DNA of 64,000 bases, taken from contig NZ_VCBX02000001.1 in NCBI RefSeq assembly GCF_005938745.2, positions 1,828,501 through 1,892,500 of the forward strand. Reading direction: 5' to 3'. Of this stretch, positions 16,961-25,408 are shown in pieces (position 1 is the first letter of the stretch; each line of letters starts with the position of its first letter). This stretch comes from Rhodococcus sp. KBS0724 (GTDB lineage Bacteria; Actinomycetota; Actinomycetes; Mycobacteriales; Mycobacteriaceae). The notes beneath the pieces are model-generated. The model made no database searches. It was given only the letters and a program-made list of their open reading frames with translations, and was not told the origin of the DNA. The position numbers and the translations under genes are program-made.

Positions 16961-17923
16961 ATGGCTACACCAGTTGCCGAACTGCACATGCACATCGAGG
17001 GTTCGCTCGAACCCGAGCAGATCTACCGCCTCGCCGAGCGAAATCGAATGGACTTGCCCTACAAGGACATCGAAGACCTGAAGTCCCGCTACGAGTTCTC
17101 GGATCTGCAGTCGTTCCTCGATCTGTACTTTGCCAACATGGCAGTTCTGCGCACAGCCGAGGACTTTGCGGATCTCACGCGGGCGTACTTCCGTCGTGCT
17201 GCCGCTGCAGGTGTCTCGCACGCCGAGTTCTTCTTCAACCCGCAAGCGCACGTCGTCCGGGGTGTTCCGTTGACCGAGGTGCTCGACGGAATCATGGATG
17301 CCGTTGCATCCAGCGAGCGGGAGTTCGGACTCAGCAGTAGCGCCATTGCCGCGATTCTGCGTGATCAACCGGTCAGGGATGCCGAGGAGATCTTCTCGGA
17401 GATCATCCGGTTGCAGGCCCCAATTGTCGGTCTGGGCCTCGATTCTGCAGAGGTGGGTAACCCGCCGTCGCTCTTCGAGGACGTGTTCGCGCGGGCTCGC
17501 GCCGAGGGGCTTCACGTGGTTGCCCATGCCGGTGAGGAAGGCCCGCCGGAGTACATCTGGCAGGCGCTCGACATCCTCGGTGCAGAACGCATCGACCACG
17601 GCGTCCGCGCTCTCGAAGACCCGGCGCTGGTCGAGCGCCTGGTGGACGAGGAGATCCCGCTGACGGTCTGCCCGTTGTCGAATGTTCGTCTTCGCGTGTT
17701 CGACAAGCTCGAGGATCACCCGTTGCGGACGATGCTCGACCTCGGGCTCGTCGTGACAGTCAATTCCGACGATCCCGCATACTTCGGCGGGTACGTCGAC
17801 GACAACTTCGCCGAACTCGGTCGAGCAATCGGGTTGACCGAGTCCGAACGTGAGACGTTGGCCCGCAATTCGATCAAGGCGTCGTTTGCCAGTGAATCGC
17901 GGAAAGCGGAATTGCTGCGTTAG
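16961..17923 (+). CDS. Adenine deaminase (adenosine-deaminase superfamily, adenine type)
   Basis: A 320-residue zinc hydrolase. Metal ligands and catalytic residues are intact: H9/H11 in ELHMHIEGS, H189 and E192 in VAHAGEEG, H213 in RIDHGVRA, and D270/D271 in NSDDPAYF. Annotation tools usually call this adenosine deaminase, but blocks such as FSDLQSFLDLYF, GLDSAEVGNPPS and HAGEEGPPEYIWQALD follow the bacterial/fungal adenine deaminase branch (Pseudomonas PA0148, yeast Aah1). It would convert adenine to hypoxanthine in purine salvage. It is the third gene of the operon starting at 14959. Confidence 0.88.
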   Translation: MATPVAELHMHIEGSLEPEQIYRLAERNRMDLPYKDIEDLKSRYEFSDLQSFLDLYFANMAVLRTAEDFADLTRAYFRRAAAAGVSHAEFFFNPQAHVVRGVPLTEVLDGIMDAVASSEREFGLSSSAIAAILRDQPVRDAEEIFSEIIRLQAPIVGLGLDSAEVGNPPSLFEDVFARARAEGLHVVAHAGEEGPPEYIWQALDILGAERIDHGVRALEDPALVERLVDEEIPLTVCPLSNVRLRVFDKLEDHPLRTMLDLGLVVTVNSDDPAYFGGYVDDNFAELGRAIGLTESERETLARNSIKASFASESRKAELLR

Positions 17924-17933
17924 AGAAGCGAAC

Positions 17934-19247
17934 TCACTCGCCGAGAACCTGGCGCAGGTAGTCGTTGTCGAAAACGCGGTCCGCGTCGTACTTGTCTCGG
18001 ACGGCGATGAAGTTGTCGAGTTTTGCGTACGTGGGGCGTAAGTCGTCGACGGACCGGTTGTGCATCTTGCCCCAGTGCGGCCGGCCGTCGACGGCTTTTG
18101 CCATCGCTTCGACTGCGGCGAAGTACTCGGTCTCGGACCGGCGGTGATATTGGTGCACCGCGACGTACGCCGTATCGCGGCCGTTGGCGGTGGAGAGCCA
18201 CACGTCGTCGGCGGCGGCAAAGCGAACCTCGACGGGAAACGCAACGTTGGTTCGGGTTCTCTCCAGCCACTGGTTGATCTCGTGGAGTAGATCTTTGACG
18301 TGTTCCGCCGGGACGGCGTATTCCATTTCCTTGAACTTCACCCGGCGCGGCGATGCAAATACCCGGTAGCTGCGGTCGGTGTATTCGCGTGCGCCGAGCA
18401 GGCGTGACGAGATCTGGTTGATAGTGGGGATGGCGGCCGGCGCGCGTGCGGCGATGCGGTTGACGCCCTCGAAGAGCGTGTTCGACATGAAGTCGTCCTC
18501 GATGAAGCTTCGGATCGCGCCGACAGGGTTCAACGGCGTGTCGCCGGGGAGACGCGTGTTCCGTTTGGTGAGGACTCGATCGGTGTGGGGGAACCAGTAG
18601 AACTCGAAGTGGTCGACGCCGCGGCACTCGTCTTCCATAGTGTCCAAGATGTGGGACAGCGTGTCGGGTTTTTCAACTGCGTGCAACGTGAATCGAGGTG
18701 AACACGAGAGCGTGAACTTGGTGATGATGCCGATCGCGCCCAAGCCGATTCGGGCAGCTTCGAACAGTTCCGGATTTTGATCCGCGGAGGCGGTGACAAT
18801 TGCGCCGTCGGCTGTCACGATTTCGAGGCTGTGAATCTGCGTCGACAGTCCACCGAATGCGGCGCCGGTCCCGTGTGTTCCGGTACCGAGGGCTCCGGCA
18901 AGGGATTGGGCGTCGATGTCGCCGAGGTTGGTCATCGCGTAACCGCGTTCCCATAACGCCTCGTTGAGGGCACGCAGGCGGGTGCCGGCGAGGACTGTGA
19001 CTAGAGCCCCGTCATCGGTAGGCGTGATCGATTCGATCCCGGAGAAGTTGTCGAGACTGACAAGAACTCCGTCGGTGACGGCAGCGCCGGTAAAGGAATG
19101 ACCGGCCCCGACTGCTTTGACACGCCACCCGCGAGTTGCGGCTTCGGCAACAAGTGTGGCGAGCTCACGAGTGTTTCTCGGGGTTGCGAATTGTCGCGGT
19201 GAGGCGCGTTGAGTGCCTGCCCAGTTCTGCCAAGTTTCTGAAGCCAT
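17934..19247 (-). CDS. FAD-linked sugar-lactone oxidase (D-arabinono/L-gulono-1,4-lactone type)
   Basis: A 437-residue flavoenzyme started at ATG 19245-19247 (MASETWQNWAG); the longer frame would run through the promoter palindrome. The N-terminal FAD domain has AVGAGHSFTG, whose His carries the 8-alpha-linked flavin in this family, and the FAD run LGTGTHGTG. The C-terminal ALO domain ends with the conserved HWGKMH. Family members oxidise aldono-lactones to ascorbate-type products; M. tuberculosis has a comparable dehydrogenase. It is divergent from a TetR gene, and the TetR-type palindrome lies 15 nt upstream of this start. Confidence 0.88.
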   Translation of the reverse strand: MASETWQNWAGTQRASPRQFATPRNTRELATLVAEAATRGWRVKAVGAGHSFTGAAVTDGVLVSLDNFSGIESITPTDDGALVTVLAGTRLRALNEALWERGYAMTNLGDIDAQSLAGALGTGTHGTGAAFGGLSTQIHSLEIVTADGAIVTASADQNPELFEAARIGLGAIGIITKFTLSCSPRFTLHAVEKPDTLSHILDTMEDECRGVDHFEFYWFPHTDRVLTKRNTRLPGDTPLNPVGAIRSFIEDDFMSNTLFEGVNRIAARAPAAIPTINQISSRLLGAREYTDRSYRVFASPRRVKFKEMEYAVPAEHVKDLLHEINQWLERTRTNVAFPVEVRFAAADDVWLSTANGRDTAYVAVHQYHRRSETEYFAAVEAMAKAVDGRPHWGKMHNRSVDDLRPTYAKLDNFIAVRDKYDADRVFDNDYLRQVLGE

Positions 19248-19261
19248 TCGACAATCATGTA

Positions 19262-19279
19262 CTTGGACGTTCGTCCAAG
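19262..19279. promoter_or_regulatory. TetR operator candidate (left copy)
   Basis: CTTGGACGTTCGTCCAAG is a near-perfect 18-bp palindrome with arms CTTGGAC/GTCCAAG. It sits between the lactone oxidase and the TetR gene. A second copy of its core, TGGAC-N4-GTCCA, lies just after the TetR gene, so the regulator probably recognises this motif and controls genes on both sides. Confidence 0.7.
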
Positions 19280-19325
19280 CAAGCATTGCGCCTAGTTTTT
19301 CCGCTCTCCGTTCTACGATCATGGG

Positions 19326-19973
19326 ATGCTGAACAGGCTTCCGGCGGACGAGCGCCGCACACAACTGATCGAATCTGCCATATCCATCGCCGAACAGCGC
19401 GGCGTGAGTTCAGTGACGGTTCGTGCCGTAGCCGAAGAGGCGGGCGTATCGCTGGGCGTGGTTCATTACTGTTTCGAGAGCAAAGAGGAGCTCATCGCTG
19501 CGATGGGCGAGACGCTGATCGTTCAGCTCAGTGAATCGTTGCAGCATGCCTTCGGGCAGGTCCGCCACGCACCTGATCTGACGGGGATCCAAGGACTGAA
19601 GGAATTGCTGCACATTGGCTTGACGGGAATGTGGCCTCTTATCGAGGCGACGCCTGATCGGCAGTTGCTGACCTACGAGATCACGGCTCAGGCTCTGCGC
19701 AGTCGTAACCTCGGTGCCGAGCGCGCGGGGGCCGTCGCCAGCGACCAGTACCGAATCATGGACGAGCATGCCATCACTTTTCTCGAAGAGTGCGCCAAGA
19801 TTTCCGGAACTGTCTGGACCGAGTCTTTGCAAGCGTTGGCGCGATGGAGTCTGGCGATGATCGACGGGCTCGTGCTGCGCTGGCTTGTCGATCGTGACTC
19901 CGACGCAACCATTGCGGAATTCGGCGAAATGGTTCAGGTCATTGCCGGAAAGGCGATCGAGGCGCCGCACTGA
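19326..19973 (+). CDS. TetR-family transcriptional regulator
   Basis: A 215-residue one-component regulator. The N-terminal helix-turn-helix spans about residues 10-55 (VTVRAVAEEAGVSLGVVHYCFESKEEL); the remaining helical domain would bind a small ligand. It lies between the lactone oxidase gene (divergent) and the PLP-enzyme gene (same strand), and both intergenic regions carry the palindrome TGGAC-N4-GTCCA. This makes it the likely repressor of both neighbours and of itself. The inducer is unknown. Confidence 0.92.
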   Translation: MLNRLPADERRTQLIESAISIAEQRGVSSVTVRAVAEEAGVSLGVVHYCFESKEELIAAMGETLIVQLSESLQHAFGQVRHAPDLTGIQGLKELLHIGLTGMWPLIEATPDRQLLTYEITAQALRSRNLGAERAGAVASDQYRIMDEHAITFLEECAKISGTVWTESLQALARWSLAMIDGLVLRWLVDRDSDATIAEFGEMVQVIAGKAIEAPH

Positions 19974-19980
19974 CCCGACA

Positions 19981-19994
19981 TGGACATGCGTCCA
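19981..19994. promoter_or_regulatory. TetR operator candidate (right copy)
   Basis: TGGACATGCGTCCA has the same arms and 4-base spacer as the site at 19262-19279. It starts 8 nt after the TetR stop and about 45 nt before the GTG of the PLP-enzyme gene, where it could block transcription of that gene. Confidence 0.65.
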
Positions 19995-20039
19995 ATTCGG
20001 GTGTTGACTTAGCCGCAACGCCCCGAAGATAGGACACAC

Positions 20040-21215
20040 GTGAGAACAACACTGGATCGACTTACTGCCGCTACCGCTGATGTCGACCCGCCCCTGGCCG
20101 CTCTCGACCTGACGACCCTGCGCAGCAATGCCGCCGATCTGGTTCGCCGGGCCGGGGGAACTCCGGTGCGGGTTGCGAGTAAGTCGGTCCGGTGCCGCGC
20201 CGTGCTCGAGGAAACTCTGGGCAGCGGGCTCACCGAGCAGGGTGGATTTCGCGGAATCATGGCCTACTCACTCCGCGAAGCATTGTGGTTGGTCGGTCTT
20301 GGTGCCCGCGACATCCTGATGGGATATCCCACCGTGGATCGTGGAGCATTGGCCCAACTCGCCGGCGATCCTCTTGCGATCGCGTCGATCACGCTCATGA
20401 TCGACGACGACGCTCAACTCGACGTCATCAGATCCGCTGCCTCCGGAACTGCGCCGATTCGGGTGTGCCTCGACGTGGACGCATCCTTGCGGATCGGGCC
20501 GATACACTTGGGCGTCCGACGCTCGCCGCTTCGCGAACCGAATGATGTTGCCGCACTGGCCTTGCGTGCGCGGTCACGCGGATTCTCCGTTGTCGGGGTC
20601 ATGTTCTACGAAGCGCAGATCGCCGGGTTGCCCGACACCAGCGCGCCGATCGGCTGGGTAAAGAAGGCATCGGCCCGGGAGTTGTCGCACCGGCGAGGGG
20701 CCGTTGTTTCTGCGGTCACTGATGCGGTGGGCACCCTCGAGATTGTGAACAGTGGTGGCACCGGGTCACTCGAAGTCAGTTCTGCCGATTCGGTGGTCAC
20801 CGAAGTAACAGCGGGTTCGGGACTGTACGTACCGACGCTCTTCGACAGATACCGCGCCTTCCGTCCGGACCCCGCTCTGTTCTTTGCGCTCTCCGCGGTT
20901 CGTAAACCGACGCCGAAGGTCACCACACTCTTCGGTGGTGGGTACATCGCCTCCGGGCCGGCAGGCGCCGCGAGGGTTCCGAAACCGATGCGTCCACTGG
21001 GCCTGACATTGCTCCGCAACGAAGGCGCAGGAGAGGTGCAGACGCCGGTCACCGGACGGGCTGCCGGCGACATCGCGATCGGTGACCGCGTGTGGTTCCG
21101 TCACGCGAAGGCCGGTGAATTGTGTGAGCGGTTCGATCACGTGCATCTGGTTGATGCCGACGGCACCGCCACCGCGGTACCCACGTATCGCGGCGACGGT
21201 CAGTGCTTCGGCTAG
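20040..21215 (+). CDS. Fold-type III PLP enzyme (alanine racemase / D-threonine aldolase-like)
   Basis: A 391-residue protein starting with GTG. The N-terminal TIM-barrel domain begins LAALDLTTLRSNAADL and has VASKSVRC, whose first Lys is the expected PLP Schiff-base residue; the C-terminal beta domain contains HAKAGELCERFDHVHLVD, with metal-ligand-like residues as in D-threonine aldolases and D-serine dehydratases. The precise reaction is uncertain; actinobacterial relatives are simply called alanine racemase-like or amino acid deaminases. It is probably under the TetR regulator upstream. Its stop is interdigitated with that of the convergent nuclease-helicase gene (shared CTAG). Confidence 0.8.
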   Translation: MRTTLDRLTAATADVDPPLAALDLTTLRSNAADLVRRAGGTPVRVASKSVRCRAVLEETLGSGLTEQGGFRGIMAYSLREALWLVGLGARDILMGYPTVDRGALAQLAGDPLAIASITLMIDDDAQLDVIRSAASGTAPIRVCLDVDASLRIGPIHLGVRRSPLREPNDVAALALRARSRGFSVVGVMFYEAQIAGLPDTSAPIGWVKKASARELSHRRGAVVSAVTDAVGTLEIVNSGGTGSLEVSSADSVVTEVTAGSGLYVPTLFDRYRAFRPDPALFFALSAVRKPTPKVTTLFGGGYIASGPAGAARVPKPMRPLGLTLLRNEGAGEVQTPVTGRAAGDIAIGDRVWFRHAKAGELCERFDHVHLVDADGTATAVPTYRGDGQCFG

Positions 21216-24200
21216 CCGGCCGTCAGGCGCATGAAGGCTCCGAGTTCCACCAACCCAGCGGGAGTAGTCGGCATGTACTGCGTCAGTGCATACGACCGGA
21301 CGATGATGGCGCACCATTTTCCGCGTGAGACAGCAACATTGAGACGGTTGCGGGAGAGCAGAAACGACATTCCGCGTGGAACGTCCTCGACCGCGGACGC
21401 CGCCATCGATACGATCGCGACTGCCGCCTCACGTCCCTGGAACTTGTCGACGGTGCCCACCTCGACGTCGGTGAACCCAGCCTCGGTGAGGTCACGCTCG
21501 ATGGTGCCCACCTGAGCGTTGTATGGCGCGACCACCAGAATGTCAGCCTCGGTCAGGGGACGGGTGCCGTCGAATTCGCTGGGATCGGTCCACGGTGTTC
21601 CGAGGAGTTCGCGGATCTGCGTGACGATCACGGCAGACTCTTCGGGTGAATACGTCGAGTTGCCGGAATGGTCGACGTACACCGTGTGCACACCCGCCGC
21701 AAGACCGTCGAGTTTCCGTGCGGCACTTACCGACTCTTGTGACAGGAGCTTGCCCTCGTAGGACAGAGCCGACACCGGCGCGCACAGGTCCGGGTGCATC
21801 CGCCAGGTCTTTTCGAGGAAGTACCCCAACTCCGGTGGTAGAGCGCCGTGCCCCTCGGCGAGCCAACCGAGCGCGGACTCGTCAACAGGTTCGGGATGAG
21901 TTCCCTGACTGACCTGCGGCAGTTGTTGGGGATCGCCGAGTAGCAGCAGATTCCGCGCGGAAACGGCAACGGCGATGGTGTTGGCCAGCGCAAACTGGCC
22001 GGCTTCGTCCACGACGAGGAGATCGAGGCTGCCAGGGGGCACTCGATCGGTGTTGGCAAAATCCCACGCAGTGCCGCCGATCACGCACCCTGTGGACTGC
22101 GCCTCGGCCAGGAAGCGGGGGAACTGCTGGGCCGTGATGTCGGTCCACTCCGCAGTTCGGCTGCGGCTGCCCTTCTTCGCCACCAGAGCCGGATCGAGGC
22201 CGGCTTTGACGATGCCGCCCAGCATGTTCTCCACCACCGAATGTGATTGCGCAACAACACCGATCCGCCACTGGTGCTGCTCCACCAGAGCCTTGACCAC
22301 TCGCGCCCCGGTGTACGTCTTACCGGTGCCGGGCGGGCCCTGGACGGCAACGTAGGAGTCGTCCAGATCGAGAACGGCAGCCGTGATCGCGGACGCGTAG
22401 TCGTTGCCTTCGCCGACCGGAGGTAGCGCTTCGTCGGAAAGGGTTCGAGGCGCAAGTCGACGCAGAATGTCGACCGCGGCGCGGCGCGGCAACCCGGGCA
22501 ATCCGTCGCAGGCTTCGGATGCCGCTGCAGCGATGGACTTTTCCATCGGCACCGTCGGGATCGGGCGTCCAGGAGCCAAGGCAACGGGAGTCTCGGAGAA
22601 TTCGTCACCTCGCAGCAGTTCCTCGATGGTGACAACGTCGAGATTTCCGGATTTCGCGACCGAGACGATCTTCACCCCGTTGGTGCCTCGCTGCGCCGGA
22701 TTGTCGCCGGCAACGGCGTCGGGGGCGGGGACCTCGTACAGCGCATACATGTCGGTGCCGGGACTCAATGTTGTGCCCGTGCCCAGGGTTCCGGTCAACT
22801 GGATGTGCCGACGCGGCTTCTGCCTGGCAGTGTTCTTGTGCCAGTCTGCTTGAATGTCAGGCACGTCCACCACCATCACGTCACGGACGTCGAGGAGATC
22901 TTCGATGGGTGCCGACAAGCGATCGAAGTGCGCCCACCAGTGCGGCTTCTTCTCTCGGCTGTGGTACCCGACGGCTGCCGCGAGGAGGGCTGCGGCATGT
23001 TGCTCGGCGGTACGCGTCGAACCGGCTTTGTGCCCGGCGAATTCGCGTAGTTCGATTTCGGTTTCAGTGAGATCTTCCACCGGCAGTGCGATCTGCCCCG
23101 TCGGCTGACGCAGGGTGATGTCGTGTTCGATCGCGCGATCGACCAACCAGTTGCGCAGTCGGAGTGTCGATTCGCAGTCGTACTCGTTGTAATCGGAAAT
23201 GCCTTGCAGCAGTTCACGGGCCTCGTCGTCTTTGCCGCGCTCGCGTAGTTCGCAGTAGTCGGAGTACGCAACCACGGACGCGGCGGCGTTGACGACATCA
23301 CCGTCGCGGCCGTGTTCTCCCATGTACAACGGTTCGAGTTTCTTGATGCTGTACGAGCGGGCCCCGATCCGCAGTGCCGAGCGAACCAGCGGATACAGAT
23401 CCACGAGCACGTTCTCGCGGAGCAGCGTGTCCACGACCTGCTCGCCCACTCCGTGGCGCGCGGCGAGTCGCAAGAGCGCGGACTTCTCGTAGGCCGCGTA
23501 GTGATAGACGTGCATCCCCGGATGAGCCTCGCGCCGCGCGGTCACGTAGTCGAGAAAGTCGACGAGCGCCTGGCGTTCACCGGCGCGGTCATGCGCCCAG
23601 AACGGCTTGAACACGTAGTTCTCCGCCGGACCTTCGACGACGCCGAACAGGTACTCGAGCCCCCAGTCTGTGGAACCGTCCTCCGCCCACAGAGGATCAC
23701 CTTCGAAGTCGAAGAAGATGTCTCCGTCGTCCGGAACCGGCAGCCCCCCGAGTACGGACGGTTTGTAGATATGGAACTCGGCTTCGCCGGATTGTTCCTG
23801 GCGCAACTGCAGCGCGGCCTGCGCGCGCAACTTCTCCAGAGTGTCGCGGCGGATACCGTCGACGGTTCCGGTGCTGACGGCCAACTGATCGATCGAACCG
23901 ATGCCGGCGGCAATCAACTGCAGACGCTGATTACCCCGGAGACCAGCCACCAGGAGCAGATCTCGGTGGTTCTCGACTTCCACGCTGCACGTATCGCACC
24001 GTCCGCAGCGCAGGTATCGGCCGTCGAGCCACTGCGCGGGTGTTCCCTCGGCGTGATGTTCGTCGAGAACCTGCTCGAGCTTGGCTCGGCTTGCCGAGAA
24101 CACCGGCGCGATGTCACCGATGTCATGAGACGACGTGCTGCCGTCGCCGAGCATCAGGTGTACCTGATCGGAGGCGGCGATGGCGTTGCGGCCCAGCGCG

Positions 24201-24655
24201 TCCGCATAGGCGGCCAATTGCAGCAGTGCCGACACCTTTGCGTGCCGCGACAGCTTGCTGTCGTACACCGCATACCGATCACCCTCGCGCACCAGGAAAT
24301 CGCAGAATCCCAGGAACCGGCCGTCGAAGAACGTTCCCTGGTAGATGACAGGGGCGCCGGAGCGCAGAGCCTCGACCGTGGCGAGTGCCGCTTCGGTGAG
24401 CCCGGCGCGGGTGTGCTCTGGCCGTTCCATGACAACCACACCGTCACCGTGTTCGGCGATGAACCGCTCCAACTGTTCACGCTCGTGGTGCTGACCGAGC
24501 GCGGACGTTCGCTCCAGCATCGGATCGGAGTCGACGCCCTCCGTTTTGATCAGCCCGGTCCGCGCGTCGAGCCGCCGCAGTAGGCCGAATTCGCACGTTG
24601 CGGCCGCCGAGAGGTCACTGGCGCTGTAGATAATCTGATCATCGAGGAGGAACAC
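21212..24655 (-). CDS. TM0106-family RecB-like nuclease fused to RNase H-like domain and SF1 helicase
   Basis: A 1147-residue protein, started at GTG 24655 (VFLLDDQIIYSASDL) as in relatives; an ATG at 24706 is an alternative. Domain order: Cas4/RecB-type nuclease (~1-230) with E58, D119 and D132-x-K134, bracketed by one Cys at 21 and three at 217, 220 and 223, the layout of a 4Fe-4S iron-staple nuclease; RNase H/YprB-like exonuclease (~310-505; DFEGD at 316-320, YNEYDCEST near 490); UPF1-like SF1 helicase (GPPGTGKT at 773-780, VVDEAGQ, GDPQQLP, VDKFQGREA, NVAVSRGKW). It should unwind and cut nucleic acid in repair or foreign DNA defence, but the precise role is unproven. It is divergent from an esterase gene. 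Confidence 0.88.
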   Translation of the reverse strand: MFLLDDQIIYSASDLSAAATCEFGLLRRLDARTGLIKTEGVDSDPMLERTSALGQHHEREQLERFIAEHGDGVVVMERPEHTRAGLTEAALATVEALRSGAPVIYQGTFFDGRFLGFCDFLVREGDRYAVYDSKLSRHAKVSALLQLAAYADALGRNAIAASDQVHLMLGDGSTSSHDIGDIAPVFSASRAKLEQVLDEHHAEGTPAQWLDGRYLRCGRCDTCSVEVENHRDLLLVAGLRGNQRLQLIAAGIGSIDQLAVSTGTVDGIRRDTLEKLRAQAALQLRQEQSGEAEFHIYKPSVLGGLPVPDDGDIFFDFEGDPLWAEDGSTDWGLEYLFGVVEGPAENYVFKPFWAHDRAGERQALVDFLDYVTARREAHPGMHVYHYAAYEKSALLRLAARHGVGEQVVDTLLRENVLVDLYPLVRSALRIGARSYSIKKLEPLYMGEHGRDGDVVNAAASVVAYSDYCELRERGKDDEARELLQGISDYNEYDCESTLRLRNWLVDRAIEHDITLRQPTGQIALPVEDLTETEIELREFAGHKAGSTRTAEQHAAALLAAAVGYHSREKKPHWWAHFDRLSAPIEDLLDVRDVMVVDVPDIQADWHKNTARQKPRRHIQLTGTLGTGTTLSPGTDMYALYEVPAPDAVAGDNPAQRGTNGVKIVSVAKSGNLDVVTIEELLRGDEFSETPVALAPGRPIPTVPMEKSIAAAASEACDGLPGLPRRAAVDILRRLAPRTLSDEALPPVGEGNDYASAITAAVLDLDDSYVAVQGPPGTGKTYTGARVVKALVEQHQWRIGVVAQSHSVVENMLGGIVKAGLDPALVAKKGSRSRTAEWTDITAQQFPRFLAEAQSTGCVIGGTAWDFANTDRVPPGSLDLLVVDEAGQFALANTIAVAVSARNLLLLGDPQQLPQVSQGTHPEPVDESALGWLAEGHGALPPELGYFLEKTWRMHPDLCAPVSALSYEGKLLSQESVSAARKLDGLAAGVHTVYVDHSGNSTYSPEESAVIVTQIRELLGTPWTDPSEFDGTRPLTEADILVVAPYNAQVGTIERDLTEAGFTDVEVGTVDKFQGREAAVAIVSMAASAVEDVPRGMSFLLSRNRLNVAVSRGKWCAIIVRSYALTQYMPTTPAGLVELGAFMRLTAG

Positions 24656-24675
24656 AGGGGCGATTGTGCCAGCAG

Positions 24676-24697
24676 TGTCTGACAAAGATGTCCGACA
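24676..24697. promoter_or_regulatory. Two adjacent TGTCnGACA palindromes
   Basis: TGTCTGACA (24676-24684) and TGTCCGACA (24689-24697) lie 13 bp centre-to-centre in the divergent region between the nuclease-helicase and the hydrolase. The same nonamer occurs at 26097-26105 in front of a GntR gene. They could be operators of that regulator acting on this promoter region. Confidence 0.45.
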
Positions 24698-24749
24698 AAA
24701 CAGCATGTTGGGATTCAAGGCACGTCGTAAAGACCGCGAGCCGGGCAGA

Positions 24750-25391
24750 ATGTCCTCCATGCCCTTTTTTGACGGTCGACGCGGTCAGGTCCATTTTCGG
24801 CGGTGGCCTGCTTCCGGGGACGACACTCCGGTGATGTCGCTGGTGTTCCTCCACGGGTTGGGGCAACACAGCGGTCAGTACCACCGATTTGCCGGCGCTC
24901 TGACGTCTTCCGGTATGGAGGTCTGGGCGATCGACCACACTGGGCACGGACTGTCCGAGGGTGAGCCGGGGGTGGGTGCGCCGTTGTCGGATCTTGCCGC
25001 TGATGCCGCGACGTTGGCGGATATCGCCCGTGAAGCGCTTCCCGGTGTCCCGCAGGCGGTCATGGGGCATTCTCTCGGCGCCGTGACAGCGTTGTCGATG
25101 CTGACGCATCAGGATCATCATTTTGTGTCGGCGGTTTTGTGCGGAATCCCGCGCAACGCGGTTGCCCAGGCCGGGTGGACGGACTTGGCGGATTCCGGGA
25201 TTCCGGTCCTGGTGGTGCACGGCGTCGACGACCGGATGGCACCGATCGAGCCGGTGCGCACCTGGGCGTCGACGCTGCCGAATGTGGAGATGCGCGAATT
25301 CGAGGACGCAGGCCACGACCTGTTACACGAGAAGGTTCACGCCAGCGTGAGCGCCGTGAGCCGTGATTTCCTTCTCGCGCACAGTCATTGA
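24750..25391 (+). CDS. Alpha/beta hydrolase (lysophospholipase / monoacylglycerol lipase-like)
   Basis: A 213-residue protein (start ATG 24750; a second ATG at 24759 is also possible). The nucleophile elbow GHSLG puts Ser at about 108, the acid is in HGVDDRMAP (~160) and the base His in DAGHDLLHE (~189). The HGLGQHSGQYHRF block is the oxyanion region typical of monoacylglycerol-lipase-like enzymes. It is a cytoplasmic serine hydrolase of unknown substrate. It shares the promoter region with the nuclease-helicase gene. Confidence 0.85.
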   Translation: MSSMPFFDGRRGQVHFRRWPASGDDTPVMSLVFLHGLGQHSGQYHRFAGALTSSGMEVWAIDHTGHGLSEGEPGVGAPLSDLAADAATLADIAREALPGVPQAVMGHSLGAVTALSMLTHQDHHFVSAVLCGIPRNAVAQAGWTDLADSGIPVLVVHGVDDRMAPIEPVRTWASTLPNVEMREFEDAGHDLLHEKVHASVSAVSRDFLLAHSH

Positions 25392-25408
25392 TTCACACAG
25401 TCGTCGAG

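Noticed and set aside
16337..18244. Long leftward ORF (635 codons) opposite the crotonase and deaminase genes
   Set aside because: It is antisense to two genes with clear family motifs, has no recognisable domain and reflects the scarcity of stop codons in GC-rich DNA.
23312..24583. Rightward ORF over the nuclease-helicase
   Set aside because: It lies on the opposite strand of the iron-staple nuclease domain and lacks any pattern of its own.
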